NCBI GenBank assembly: GCA_030537135.1
Contig: JAUNOP010000025.1
Location: forward strand, 1-38,389
Direction of reading: 5' to 3'
DNA from: Eubacteriales bacterium
GTDB lineage: Bacteria; Bacillota; Clostridia; Lachnospirales; Lachnospiraceae
DNA length: 38,389 nt
The stretch's first letter is position 1, and the number at the start of each line of letters is the position of its first letter. The notes under the pieces are model-generated. The model searched no databases, was not told the DNA's origin, and saw only the letters and a list, made by a program, of their open reading frames with translations. The translations under genes were made by a program, and so were the position numbers. Below are positions 15,396 to 23,536 of the stretch, one piece after another.

Positions 15396-16241
15396 ATGAA
15401 GAGAAAGAAACGTATTCATTCTGTGATATTTCATGTGGGAACCTGCGCACTGGGATTTTTGATGATTTATCCCCTGCTCTGGCTCCTTGCAAGCTCCTTT
15501 AAGAGCAACGATACCATGTTTCACAATGCATTTTCGCTGATTCCGGAAAAGTGGGATATTGTCACAAATTATTCCAGCGGTTTCGCGGGCGTGGGCGGAC
15601 AGCCTTTTACCACCTTTCTGTTTAATACCGTCTTTGTAACGGTAATCGGTACGGTTGGCTGTGTGTTTGTATCGCTTCTGGCGGCGTATGCATTTACCAG
15701 AATTAAATTCTGGGGTTCGAATTTCTGGTTTGGCTGCGTTATGATGACCATGATGATTCCTGCGCAGATAATGGTAGTTCCACAGTATATTATTTTGAAG
15801 AAACTCAATCTGGTGGATACCAGAATCGCACTGATCCTGCCGTGGTTTTTTGGTGGAGCATTTTTCATCTTCCTGATGACGCAGTTTTTCCGTGGAATCC
15901 CGAAGGAACTGGACGAAGCGGCGGAGATTGACGGCTGCGGAAAATTTGCAATTCTTTTCCGCGTACTGGTACCGGTGGTGAAACCGGCAATTGTGACATC
16001 CTCTATTTTCGCATTTTACTGGATCTGGCAGGACTTTTTCCAGCCGCTGATTTTCATGAGCAGCCCGGAAAAATACACGATTTCCCTGGCACTCAATATG
16101 TACCTGGATCCGAATTCTTATAATAACTATGGCGGTCTGTTTGCGATGTCTGTGATATCGCTCGTGCCGGTTATTGCCTTTTTTATTATCTTCCAGAAGT
16201 ATCTGGTGGACGGAATTGCGATGGATGGAATTAAGGGGTGA
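15396..16241 (+). CDS. ABC sugar-importer permease, MalG/UgpE type
   Basis: A 281-residue, six-helix permease. The EAA motif is in LDEAAEIDGCGKFAILFRVL, and the family ending VDGIAMDGIKG is complete. With the 14484 permease it forms the membrane channel for the sugar captured by the 13073 protein. Its stop lies just before the start of the deacetylase gene, so the importer and enzymes are made as one operon. Confidence 0.93.
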   Translation: MKRKKRIHSVIFHVGTCALGFLMIYPLLWLLASSFKSNDTMFHNAFSLIPEKWDIVTNYSSGFAGVGGQPFTTFLFNTVFVTVIGTVGCVFVSLLAAYAFTRIKFWGSNFWFGCVMMTMMIPAQIMVVPQYIILKKLNLVDTRIALILPWFFGGAFFIFLMTQFFRGIPKELDEAAEIDGCGKFAILFRVLVPVVKPAIVTSSIFAFYWIWQDFFQPLIFMSSPEKYTISLALNMYLDPNSYNNYGGLFAMSVISLVPVIAFFIIFQKYLVDGIAMDGIKG

Positions 16242-16246
16242 TGACA

Positions 16247-17062
16247 ATGAACAATAAGTTACATATCATATATACATGCTTTCCGCAGGGAAAGCATAAG
16301 GTACTGACAATGAGCTATGACGACGGGATGATTTATGACCGCCGTCTGGTGAGCATTTTTAATACCTACGGAATCAAAGGAACCTTTCATCTTAACTCCG
16401 GTATTGATGACAGGCGGACACCGCAGGAGGAATGGGCGGATCTTTATAAAGGACATGAGATTGCCTGCCATACGGTTCTACATCCGACGATAGCGAGAAG
16501 TCCGATCGATCAGGTTGCACTACAGGTGCTGGAGGATCGCAGACGACTTGAGAAAATTGTCAGATACCCGATTCGCGGAATGTCCTATCCCAATGGCTCC
16601 TGGACACCGCAAATTGCGCAGCTTTTGCCCATGCTTGGAATTGAATACTGCCGGGTGGTCGGAAATACGGATGATTTTTCAATGCCTCAGGATTATCTGA
16701 CGTGGAAGGCAACCTGTCATCATAATCATAATCTCCTTGAGAACGGAAGGAGGTTTCTTGATCTGCACAAGACACAGTACCTTTATATGATGTATGTATG
16801 GGGGCACAGTTATGAATTTTCAGACCAGAATAACTGGGAGTTAATGGAACAATTTTGTGAGATGATGAGCGGAAAAGAAGATATCTGGTATGCGACAAAT
16901 ATTGAGATTGTTGACTATATGAAGGCAGCGGCGAATTTGAAATATACGGTGGACGGTGAACAGGTATTTAATCCGAATGCCGGCAGCGTATGGATCAGTT
17001 TTGATGGAAAGATTGTGGAAATTCCAGGAGGGGCTCTGCTCAACCTGAAGGGGAGACATTGA
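16247..17062 (+). CDS. NodB-type polysaccharide deacetylase-family protein
   Basis: 271 residues. The NodB metal site is visible: MSYDDG (Asp25/Asp26, a variant of TFDDG), ACHTVLHP (His75, His79), RGMSYPNGSW (Arg110) and a late WGHSYE. There is no signal peptide or membrane anchor, so it acts in the cytoplasm, unlike chitin or peptidoglycan deacetylases of this fold. Beside an importer, a GH115-like enzyme and an esterase-like protein, removal of O-acetyl groups from imported oligosaccharides is the likely role. ATG 16247 is chosen because AAGGGG lies 8 bases before it; GTG 16238 and ATG 16241 are too close to that site. Confidence 0.85.
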   Translation: MNNKLHIIYTCFPQGKHKVLTMSYDDGMIYDRRLVSIFNTYGIKGTFHLNSGIDDRRTPQEEWADLYKGHEIACHTVLHPTIARSPIDQVALQVLEDRRRLEKIVRYPIRGMSYPNGSWTPQIAQLLPMLGIEYCRVVGNTDDFSMPQDYLTWKATCHHNHNLLENGRRFLDLHKTQYLYMMYVWGHSYEFSDQNNWELMEQFCEMMSGKEDIWYATNIEIVDYMKAAANLKYTVDGEQVFNPNAGSVWISFDGKIVEIPGGALLNLKGRH

Positions 17063-17063
17063 C

Positions 17064-19067
17064 ATGGCAGTTTTAAACCGCAGCAGCAGGATTGAAACAG
17101 AATACCGCAGCAAAGCAGTTGCGTGGGCAATAAAAAATTTAAAGAGGGACATTCAGAAGTGCTGTCTGGAAACAGAGAAGGAAGGATGTGTGATCTCTCT
17201 GAAAAGAGCGGCTATGGAACCGGAGAAATTCAGAGTCTGTGTATCTGGAGGATGTCTAATGATTCTTGCGTCAGAGGATCGCGGCTTTATTTACGGATTA
17301 TATCATATCAGTAAGGAGCTTCTTGGAATACAGGTATTCTGGTTCTGGAACGATCAGAAAATTGTTCCGCAAAAAGAATATGTGATACCAAAGGACTACA
17401 GCTATGATTCGCAGAGATTCGCAGTGCGGTATCGCGGCTGGTTTGTGAATGATGAGGTGCTGCTTCATACATGGAGCATTCATCAAAGAACACAGGAACC
17501 GTGGGAAATGGTGTTTGAAACGCTCCTCCGCTGTGGAGGCAATATGGTGATTCCCGGAACAGATAAAAATTCGCGAAAATATGCCGGGCTTGCCTCTGAT
17601 ATGGGGCTGATCATCACACATCATCATGCGGAGCCGTTGGGTGCGGAGATGTTTGCGCGCGCCTGGCCGGATCTTACGCCCTCTTATTCAGAGCATCCGG
17701 AAAAATTTGAGCAGCTCTGGAAGAAAGCTGTCGAGCGCCAGAAGGATTGCGAGGTAATCTGGAATCTGGGCTTCCGGGGACAGGGAGATACGCCGTTCTG
17801 GGAAAATGATCCGCGCTATCAGACGGAGGAATCCAGGGGCGCGTTGATGGGAAAGCTGATCCGGCAGCAGTATGATTTGGTGAAGCAGTATTGTCCGCAA
17901 GCGGTTTGCAGTACAAATCTTTATGGGGAAACAATGGAATTGTATCAGAAGGGGTATCTGGCTCTTCCGGAGGAAATCATAAAAATATGGGCGGATAACG
18001 GCTACGGAAAGATGATAACAAGGCGTCAGGAGAACCACAATCCACGGATTCCGTCACTTCCGCCTTCTGGAAGCAGAGGGCGGCACGGCATTTATTATCA
18101 TGTGTCCTTTTACGATCTGCAGGCGGCAAATCACATGACAATGCTTCCAAATTCTCCTGAATTTGTAAAAAGCGAGCTTTCTGAGGTCCTGGAGCACGGG
18201 GCGAAGGAATACTGGATCATTAACTGTTCAAATGTGAAGCCGCATGTATATTACCTGGACTTTATTGCAAAATTCTGGCGGGACGGAACGGTGGACATTC
18301 CCGTGCATATGGAACAATATGTGAAAACTTATTATGGCAATAAACATACGGAGAAGATTGTGGACAGTATGAAAGCATACTGGAAGTGTGCTCTTCCGTA
18401 TGGAACGCATGAGGATGAACACGCCGGAGAGCAGTTCAGCAATCATGTGGCGAGGATGCTGATCTCACAATATATGAGAAATACTGCAGAAAGATGCGAG
18501 AATCTGACCTGGGCAGCGGACCTGGGTACATTGGATGGACAGATTAAATGGTATCAAAAGCTTTGCGAAAAGGCGGCGTCACATTATGAGCGCTATCTGC
18601 TGCAATGCCGGAAGGTGAGTATGGAGCTGGAGGGCGAGCCAAAACGATTATATGAGGATACCATTCTGCTGCAGGCGAAGATTCACTTTTTCTGCTATGA
18701 AGGAGCTGCGAAGGTCAGCGGAAGCCTTCTCTGCGGTCTTGAGGGTGATTACCAGAGGGCGTTTTATCTGGCTGGAAAGGCAAGAAAGGCGTATATGCAG
18801 GCGAATGCGTCGATGCGTGCGCGCGAACATGGAAAGTGGCATAATTTTTATAAAAATGAATGTCTGACGGATATGAAGCAGACAGCCTGGGTGCTGGAGG
18901 GACTGATGAGCTATCTGCGCAATCTGGGTGACGGACCGCATTATTACCAGTGGCAGAGGGATTTTCTGTATGCAGAAGAGGATCGCCGGGTGATGCTGGT
19001 GATGAACATGGAAAATCACATAAAAAATGACGATCTGTTTGCGCTGATGGATGAGAAGTGGGGATGA
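17064..19067 (+). CDS. Glycoside hydrolase family 115-like alpha-glucuronidase
   Basis: 667 residues with the landmarks of GH115: RYRGWFVNDE (122-131), IWADNGYG (about 308-315), GRHGIYYHVSFYD (about 338-350) and NCSNVKPHVYYLDF (about 387-400). A carbohydrate-active N-terminal domain (about 1-115) precedes the barrel. GH115 enzymes remove (4-O-methyl)glucuronic acid from xylan or xylo-oligosaccharides. Members are often 800-1000 residues; this one is shorter and appears to lack the C-terminal accessory domain. No signal peptide, so it is intracellular. It is in an operon with a 1-bp gap from the deacetylase gene and ribosome binding site AAGGGGAGA. Specificity is inferred from family only. Confidence 0.8.
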   Translation: MAVLNRSSRIETEYRSKAVAWAIKNLKRDIQKCCLETEKEGCVISLKRAAMEPEKFRVCVSGGCLMILASEDRGFIYGLYHISKELLGIQVFWFWNDQKIVPQKEYVIPKDYSYDSQRFAVRYRGWFVNDEVLLHTWSIHQRTQEPWEMVFETLLRCGGNMVIPGTDKNSRKYAGLASDMGLIITHHHAEPLGAEMFARAWPDLTPSYSEHPEKFEQLWKKAVERQKDCEVIWNLGFRGQGDTPFWENDPRYQTEESRGALMGKLIRQQYDLVKQYCPQAVCSTNLYGETMELYQKGYLALPEEIIKIWADNGYGKMITRRQENHNPRIPSLPPSGSRGRHGIYYHVSFYDLQAANHMTMLPNSPEFVKSELSEVLEHGAKEYWIINCSNVKPHVYYLDFIAKFWRDGTVDIPVHMEQYVKTYYGNKHTEKIVDSMKAYWKCALPYGTHEDEHAGEQFSNHVARMLISQYMRNTAERCENLTWAADLGTLDGQIKWYQKLCEKAASHYERYLLQCRKVSMELEGEPKRLYEDTILLQAKIHFFCYEGAAKVSGSLLCGLEGDYQRAFYLAGKARKAYMQANASMRAREHGKWHNFYKNECLTDMKQTAWVLEGLMSYLRNLGDGPHYYQWQRDFLYAEEDRRVMLVMNMENHIKNDDLFALMDEKWG

Positions 19068-19071
19068 GAAA

Positions 19072-20244
19072 ATGGATTTTAGCGGATTGACAGAGCTTCT
19101 GGACTCCCTGGAGGAGCGTTATGGGATTCCCTCGTTGGATTGTGTAATATTAAAGAACCACAGTGAAGTTTACCGCCACAGAAAGGGTTATGCGGACTAT
19201 GCGAAAACCGTTCCCGTGGAGAAGGGGCATTTGTACAGGCTTTATTCTGCTACAAAACTGACCACGATGGCCGCGGTGCTGCAGCTTGTGGAGCAGGGAA
19301 AAATCAAATTGTATGAGCCGGTGGCGCAATATCTCCCGGAGTTTCAGTATATGAAGGTGGCAGAGGATTATCAGTGGAATGTGCCTGTGCCGAAGCTTCC
19401 TACAGCCGCTTCGCCATGTCATTTTGCGCATCATCCGATACAGATTATCCATCTGATGACGATGACGGCTGGAATGCATTATGATACATCGGCTCAGGAG
19501 CTTTTGAGAATCAGAGAGCAGCGGTATGAAACGGCGACGACCAGAGAGGTCGTGAGCGAGATGGCTAAGCTTTTGCTTGTGGCGGAGCCGGGAACGAGAT
19601 GGATGTATGGATTTGAACACGATGTGCTGGCGGCGGTTGTCGAGGCAGTATCCGGGATGTCCTATGGTTCCTATCTGAAAAAGTATGTTTTTGAACCGGC
19701 GGGAGCGGATGACACCTATTTTCATCTGGATGAGAAACTGAAAAAAAGAGTGATGGATCTTTATACAATCGATCCGGACACGGAAAAAATTATTCGTTGC
19801 CCGGAAAACCTGAGGGAGTTGTTCAAAATATCGGCAAAGTATGAGAGCGGCGGAGCTGGACTGATTAGTACTGTGGATTCTTACAGTCGGATTATGGATT
19901 CGCTCTGCAACGGAGGCATAGCTGCAAACGGAAACCGGATTCTCTCAGAGCGTTCGGCAGATTTGCTGGCAACCAATTATGTAACTGGGCAGATGTTGGC
20001 GGATTTCCACAGAACCGGAAAGACAAAATACGGGTATGGTCCTGGTGTACAGGTGCGGATGGAGGACGACGGCACCGGCAGGGAATTCGGCTGGGACGGC
20101 GCAGCAGGAGCTTACGTTTTGTTGAATCCGACACATCATGTTTGTGTGATGTATGCGCAGCATGTGATGCGCTTTCCGAGAGTCTATCATGAAATCCACC
20201 CGCAAATTCGAAGGATGGCGTATGAAGGGCTGGGGCTGTTATAA
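19072..20244 (+). CDS. Serine hydrolase, class C beta-lactamase fold (esterase-like)
   Basis: A 390-residue member of the beta-lactamase/transpeptidase-like superfamily. The catalytic Ser59-x-x-Lys62 is in YSATK, Tyr179 is in MYGF (standing where YxN is usual), and GWDGAAG (340-346) replaces the KTG/HxG motif. There is no signal peptide, and a cytoplasmic enzyme next to GH115 and a deacetylase argues against antibiotic resistance. A sugar esterase or deacetylase on xylo-oligosaccharides is more likely. Start 19072 is preferred to 19051, which lies inside the previous gene; GGGG sits 8-9 bases upstream. It is the last gene of the locus. Confidence 0.83.
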   Translation: MDFSGLTELLDSLEERYGIPSLDCVILKNHSEVYRHRKGYADYAKTVPVEKGHLYRLYSATKLTTMAAVLQLVEQGKIKLYEPVAQYLPEFQYMKVAEDYQWNVPVPKLPTAASPCHFAHHPIQIIHLMTMTAGMHYDTSAQELLRIREQRYETATTREVVSEMAKLLLVAEPGTRWMYGFEHDVLAAVVEAVSGMSYGSYLKKYVFEPAGADDTYFHLDEKLKKRVMDLYTIDPDTEKIIRCPENLRELFKISAKYESGGAGLISTVDSYSRIMDSLCNGGIAANGNRILSERSADLLATNYVTGQMLADFHRTGKTKYGYGPGVQVRMEDDGTGREFGWDGAAGAYVLLNPTHHVCVMYAQHVMRFPRVYHEIHPQIRRMAYEGLGLL

Positions 20245-20328
20245 TTGTGTGACAGGTTACACAACTACAAAATGCTGTTGTATTTCTTCCGGGAAGCAAC
20301 TAAAAAGAAGGCACTCCTCGGTTTTTAA

Positions 20329-20388
20329 GCTTGGCGCTCCCTACTGGAACAGCCATGCACAGGCCTCCCTGACCGGAATTCTGTTTTA
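20329..20388 (+). pseudogene. Displaced 3' fragment of the FGGY kinase gene
   Basis: 20329-20380 is 51/52 identical to kinase positions 8215-8266. It is joined directly to CTGTTTTA, so 20376-20388 (GAATTCTGTTTTA) also resembles 8660-8672 (GAATCCTGTTTTA) just after the kinase stop. The fragment thus looks like a kinase 3' end with about 390 bp deleted internally, followed by the original downstream sequence. It has no coding role. Confidence 0.75.
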
Positions 20389-20426
20389 AGCAGTCATGAG
20401 GCATTGTATGCCTTATGGCTGCTTTT
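20389..20426 (+). terminator. Terminator, probably the kinase gene's original one
   Basis: Sixteen-base arms (20389-20404, 20408-20423) pair around a 3-base loop, with two wobble pairs. TTTT follows. It now ends the GH115 operon. Its position after the kinase-gene fragment suggests it once terminated the kinase operon. Confidence 0.75.
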
Positions 20427-20512
20427 GCACGATAAGCCCGACAGCGGCTGCCATGCTGGCACGAGCAGACATTTGTCGGGCAACGGACAGGGAGCAGCGC
20501 TCGCTGTGAGCT
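20389..20512. repeat. Dispersed repeat family A, copy 2
   Basis: A stem-loop, then CGATAAGCCCGA, a GGCTGCCATGC block, GAGCAGAC, TTGTCGGGCAACGGACAG and CTGTGAGCT. These are the same blocks, in order and orientation, as 2298-2487. Internally CCCGACA/TGTCGGG form an inverted repeat. This copy lacks the extra hairpin found in copy 1. Confidence 0.65.
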
Positions 20513-20594
20513 GCCCGCAATATCGCGGCGGATAGGGGAAGCTATCTTGCTCTGCCTGCTCATTATTGTTCAGTAGAATAAAGGCGTATATTTT

Positions 20595-21935
20595 TCACTG
20601 CAAAAGAGTGGAAAGAACCTCTTTTTGATAGGAAAGGCAGCTTCCTGCGAAATTTCCATAATAATAGTAATTTGTAAGAATCTGTCCCCTGCATGGGGAA
20701 GAATCCAGGGCTTTATTTTCGGAAAACATGAGCCTGGGCTTTGCGTCCTTTGGAAGCGTCACATAGTAATTGGAGGCAGGCTCCCGGACAGAAGGCCATG
20801 CTCCGCTGCTTAGAATAAGCTGGTCGCAGGGAAGAGTCTTGAGCGTATCGCCGGCTACAAGGGTATCAACTCTATAGTTCTTAAAGTTTTCAAAGCCATA
20901 GTCAAGAAGCGCTGCTGTGTCGCTGTAGGCACCGTTAATCCCATTAAGGACAACTACGATCAGAGCCATAGAATTCTTGCGTGCAACTGTGACCAGGGTA
21001 TTGCCGGCCTGGTCTGTGAAGCCGGTTTTTCCTCCCAAAACACCGGGGTATTCGTATTCCTCTGTTTTCATCATTTTGTGGTTGTTGAGGTAGCTGCGGG
21101 TTTCCTGAAACAGCTCTGTGGGAGGAATCTCACAGGTAACAGTGCTTGCAAATCTGCGAAAACGGGTATTTCTCCATGCTGTCTTCGCGATAAGAGCCAT
21201 GTCCCGCGCTGTGGTGTAATGATTTTCACTGTGCAGACCGTGAGGATTGTTAAAATGAGTTCCAGTACATCCAATTTCACGGGCCCTCTGATTCATCAGT
21301 TCCACAAATTTCTTCATGGAGCCAGAAGTATGCTCTGCAACTGCATAGGCGGCGTCGTTTGCCGACTGCAGCATAATACACAGAAGCATCTGTTCCATGG
21401 TCAGGGATTCACCTACCTCCAGCCATGCTCTAGAGCTGTCCTCGCTGATATTGTATACTGCATTTTCAGAGACAGTCACTATTTCATCCAGAGAATTATT
21501 TTCACATGCAAGAAGGGCTGTCATAATTTTCGTGATGCTTGCAGGATACATTTGGGCGTCAGCTGATTTGGAATAGAGAACAGCTCCTGTATAATAATCC
21601 ATGACAATGGCGGCTTGTGCCTCTATAGAAGGACCTTCCGGCCAGTTTTGCCACTCATTGCTCTCAATGGGAGAATCATAGTAGGCAGAGTGTATGATTT
21701 CTTCTTCAGGAGTCTCCGCCTGCACAGTACTGTCAGAAGAAGCTGACTCATCGATAACTTCGGCAGCAGGAGCAGTTTCATCCTTTATATCCTCAGAAGC
21801 CTGAACAGGAGAGGTATTTCCAAGGAGCAGCGTCAGAGACAGAAGAACAGAGACAGCTTTGTATTTCCAGGGAAAGGAGACTTGCTTGCTTCTGTTAAAG
21901 TGGGATTCTTTCAAAAAAACAAGTTTATGATTCAT
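20595..21935 (-). CDS. Serine D-alanyl-D-alanine carboxypeptidase (PBP5/DacF type)
   Basis: A 446-residue secreted low-molecular-weight penicillin-binding protein. A signal peptide lies at about 24-47 (VSVLLSLTLLLGNTSPVQA) after a longer than usual cytoplasmic lead. An acidic Ser/Glu-rich linker covers about 48-95. The S11 peptidase domain has Ser133-x-x-Lys136 (SITK), Ser191-Ala-Asn193 and Lys303-Thr-Gly. A C-terminal beta domain follows. It trims the terminal D-Ala of peptidoglycan stem peptides. AAGGAAG lies about 10 bases before the ATG. A sigma-A type promoter is at 21991-22018. The gene stands alone and converges with the GH115 operon. Confidence 0.93.
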   Translation of the reverse strand: MNHKLVFLKESHFNRSKQVSFPWKYKAVSVLLSLTLLLGNTSPVQASEDIKDETAPAAEVIDESASSDSTVQAETPEEEIIHSAYYDSPIESNEWQNWPEGPSIEAQAAIVMDYYTGAVLYSKSADAQMYPASITKIMTALLACENNSLDEIVTVSENAVYNISEDSSRAWLEVGESLTMEQMLLCIMLQSANDAAYAVAEHTSGSMKKFVELMNQRAREIGCTGTHFNNPHGLHSENHYTTARDMALIAKTAWRNTRFRRFASTVTCEIPPTELFQETRSYLNNHKMMKTEEYEYPGVLGGKTGFTDQAGNTLVTVARKNSMALIVVVLNGINGAYSDTAALLDYGFENFKNYRVDTLVAGDTLKTLPCDQLILSSGAWPSVREPASNYYVTLPKDAKPRLMFSENKALDSSPCRGQILTNYYYYGNFAGSCLSYQKEVLSTLLQ

Positions 21936-21990
21936 AGGCAGTATCTTCCTTTTTTATTTTACAAAAATTTGAGTATACAGATTATGTTTG

Positions 21991-22018
21991 ATTATAGCAT
22001 TTTTATTATGCAATGCAA
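21991..22018 (-). promoter_or_regulatory. Promoter of the carboxypeptidase gene
   Basis: On the minus strand, TTGCAT (22018-22013) and TATAAT (21996-21991) are separated by 16 bp, about 56 bp before the start codon. Confidence 0.6.
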
Positions 22019-22317
22019 ATAAAAAAATGAGAGTCCGTACAGCAAACTGTCAATGTTTGAAACAAAGCAGAAAAGGAGCAGACTTACAGCAGCTACTACT
22101 TACACGAGGTGCTTTCAGACATTCGGCATGGAAATCAAAAGGCTGCTGCGTGAAATAATACAGAATATATTATTTCTGTGTCTCAGAGAGATGCTTGCTG
22201 TATATCTGTTCAGCGAGAATTGCAGTGAAACAGAGAAGTGAGCTGCTGTGAATGCTCACTATTGGAGCCGGCAGGGCTGTTTGGCGAGCCTTGCTGTTCT
22301 TTGCGTTCACTGGAAGA
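22019..22317. other. Gap without a supported gene
   Basis: No convincing coding region; a 62-codon reading at 22053-22241 lacks a usable ribosome binding site and family features. The only structure seen is the hairpin GAAATAATA/TATTATTTC (22152-22160 with 22168-22176, 7-base loop). It lies downstream of yqeC on the minus strand but has no T-run. Confidence 0.4.
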
Positions 22318-22965
22318 TTATGATATATTCGTATATTCCATATACACAGGAATATTCGGAAAGCGCTGATGCAGGGGTGTGAGATATCCCTCTGTATATA
22401 GAGTCTGTATGATAGGAAGCGTAACCAAAGTGTCGGCAGTGATGGGAGGATTTCCTGAAAAATGTCGATTCAGGCAGTCAAGAGCCAGAGACAGACGAAA
22501 GGTGACTTCTCCAAGTGGCTTTCCCAGAGCAGAAAGCCCGCAGAGAATCAGGATTTTGTCTGTGTTATGTGGAATCACAGGCTCATGGACTGCAGGATAT
22601 TTAAGAGGCAGTCCTCTGGAGCCGTCGCCTTCAACTAGAATGACATCTGCATGAGAACAGACCTGCTCATAGAGAGCAGCAGAAAGCCCTGTGAATTTCT
22701 GCAGGGGATATTTTGGAGAGGGCAGTCCTGCGATGCAGATACGGTCTCTGCCAAGTTGGAAGAGGATTTGAGAGAGACTCCCTGTGAAGCAGCAGTACCT
22801 GTCTTTATAAAAAGGCAGAACTCTCCCGGCAGCTGCAAAGGCGGCAGGCATGTGCATGTGCGCGGTTGTGGTTATGAGGACTGTTTTTCCCTGCCTGTGA
22901 AGCCTGGCAGCCAGCGTGAATATGGAAGTGGTTTTTCCCCCGCTTCCGACAAAGGTAATGACCAT
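22318..22965 (-). CDS. yqeC: YqeC-like putative selenium-dependent hydroxylase accessory protein
   Basis: A 215-residue P-loop protein: GSGGKTTS (from residue 7), ITTTAHMHMP, then LVEGDGSRGLPLKYP, the YqeC signature where 'VEADGSRGLPLKAP' is typical. YqeC is linked to maturation of selenium-dependent molybdenum hydroxylases, but no such enzyme or partner (YqeB, XdhC, selenium genes) lies in this window. ATG 22965 is preferred to 23094 because AAGGAAG precedes it and the P-loop begins at once. The protein is on the short side; the C-terminus (PVYMEYTNIS) may be trimmed. Confidence 0.75.
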   Translation of the reverse strand: MVITFVGSGGKTTSIFTLAARLHRQGKTVLITTTAHMHMPAAFAAAGRVLPFYKDRYCCFTGSLSQILFQLGRDRICIAGLPSPKYPLQKFTGLSAALYEQVCSHADVILVEGDGSRGLPLKYPAVHEPVIPHNTDKILILCGLSALGKPLGEVTFRLSLALDCLNRHFSGNPPITADTLVTLPIIQTLYTEGYLTPLHQRFPNIPVYMEYTNIS

Positions 22966-23281
22966 AGAGTTTCTTCCTTTTATAACAATGAGGCCTGCAA
23001 AAACACAATGTGCGGAGCAAGCCGGTATCAGAGGAGCCAAAATACCTTTTGCTCCCAACATCATAACAATAACGGATTTTAAAGAATAATTCAAGTAAAA
23101 ACAAATTTTGATAAAAGAAAAAACAGATTACTTTTCACAGGATGAGAAAACAGGAGAGGAACGGATAAATGACTTGATAAAATGCTTTTGAGGCGATGTC
23201 AACAAATTTCAACAGGGATTGTTCAGATTAAGCTGTGTAACCATTTTACAAAATAGAAAACAGCCAAATATTGTTTTACTC

Positions 23282-23310
23282 TTTTCAGACAGCGCATTTT
23301 GTTATATGAT
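23282..23310 (+). promoter_or_regulatory. Possible promoter of the exonuclease gene
   Basis: A TATGAT -10 (23305-23310) lies 17 bp after a weak -35, TTTTCA (23282-23287). Confidence 0.35.
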
Positions 23311-23362
23311 ATAAAAAGAAAAAATACATTTCCAGCAGCGTATGTGACTTATTGAAAGGAAA

Positions 23363-23393
23363 GAGCGCCGGGCGCCAGTGGCGCTCGTTTAGC
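23363..23393. repeat. Palindromic repeat block containing GCGCTCGTTTAGC
   Basis: AGCGCC, GGCGCC and GGCGCT blocks can pair with each other. The 13-mer GCGCTCGTTTAGC at 23381-23393 recurs inverted at 28292-28304, with related flanks. It is probably an extragenic palindromic repeat. Confidence 0.45.
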
Positions 23394-23536
23394 GCTGAAC
23401 GGAGCGAAGAATGTCCGCACACTTTCACCTGATAAGTCAACCACAGACAGAGAACCTGGAATCTGTCATGCGGAGGAACAAAGCTCTGACAGAATAGAGA
23501 TAAGCTAAGTAAGAAGAGAAGTAAGGAAATTTGGAT

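Larger units (their letters stand above)
22966..23536. other. Divergent gap between yqeC and the exonuclease gene
   Basis: 571 bp with no gene I can support. It holds a possible promoter for the exonuclease (23282-23310) and a palindromic repeat block (23363-23393). The transcript leader would be over 200 nt. I saw no recognisable riboswitch or small RNA. Confidence 0.4.

Noticed and set aside
15345-16247. 300-codon minus-strand open frame opposite the second permease
   Set aside because: His/Arg/Lys-rich translation typical of the antisense of a membrane protein gene. No start signal.
19072-20244. Antibiotic-resistance beta-lactamase
   Set aside because: No signal peptide, non-standard YxN and KTG motifs, and located at the end of a carbohydrate operon.
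20272-20328. Short open reading MLLYFFREATKKKALLGF
   Set aside because: Protein-like at first sight, but only 18 codons, without a ribosome binding site or recognisable family.
20189-20389. 66-codon open frame ending in the kinase-like peptide
   Set aside because: It starts inside the serine hydrolase gene in another frame; the kinase-like residues are only the duplicated 52-bp DNA fragment.
21876-21893. Match of GGAGACTTGCTTG to the lacI-isomerase intergenic region (3626-3638)
   Set aside because: It lies inside the carboxypeptidase coding sequence with no flanking similarity; probably chance.
22053-22241. 62-codon ORF between the carboxypeptidase and yqeC genes
   Set aside because: No ribosome binding site in a suitable position, no family, and atypical composition.
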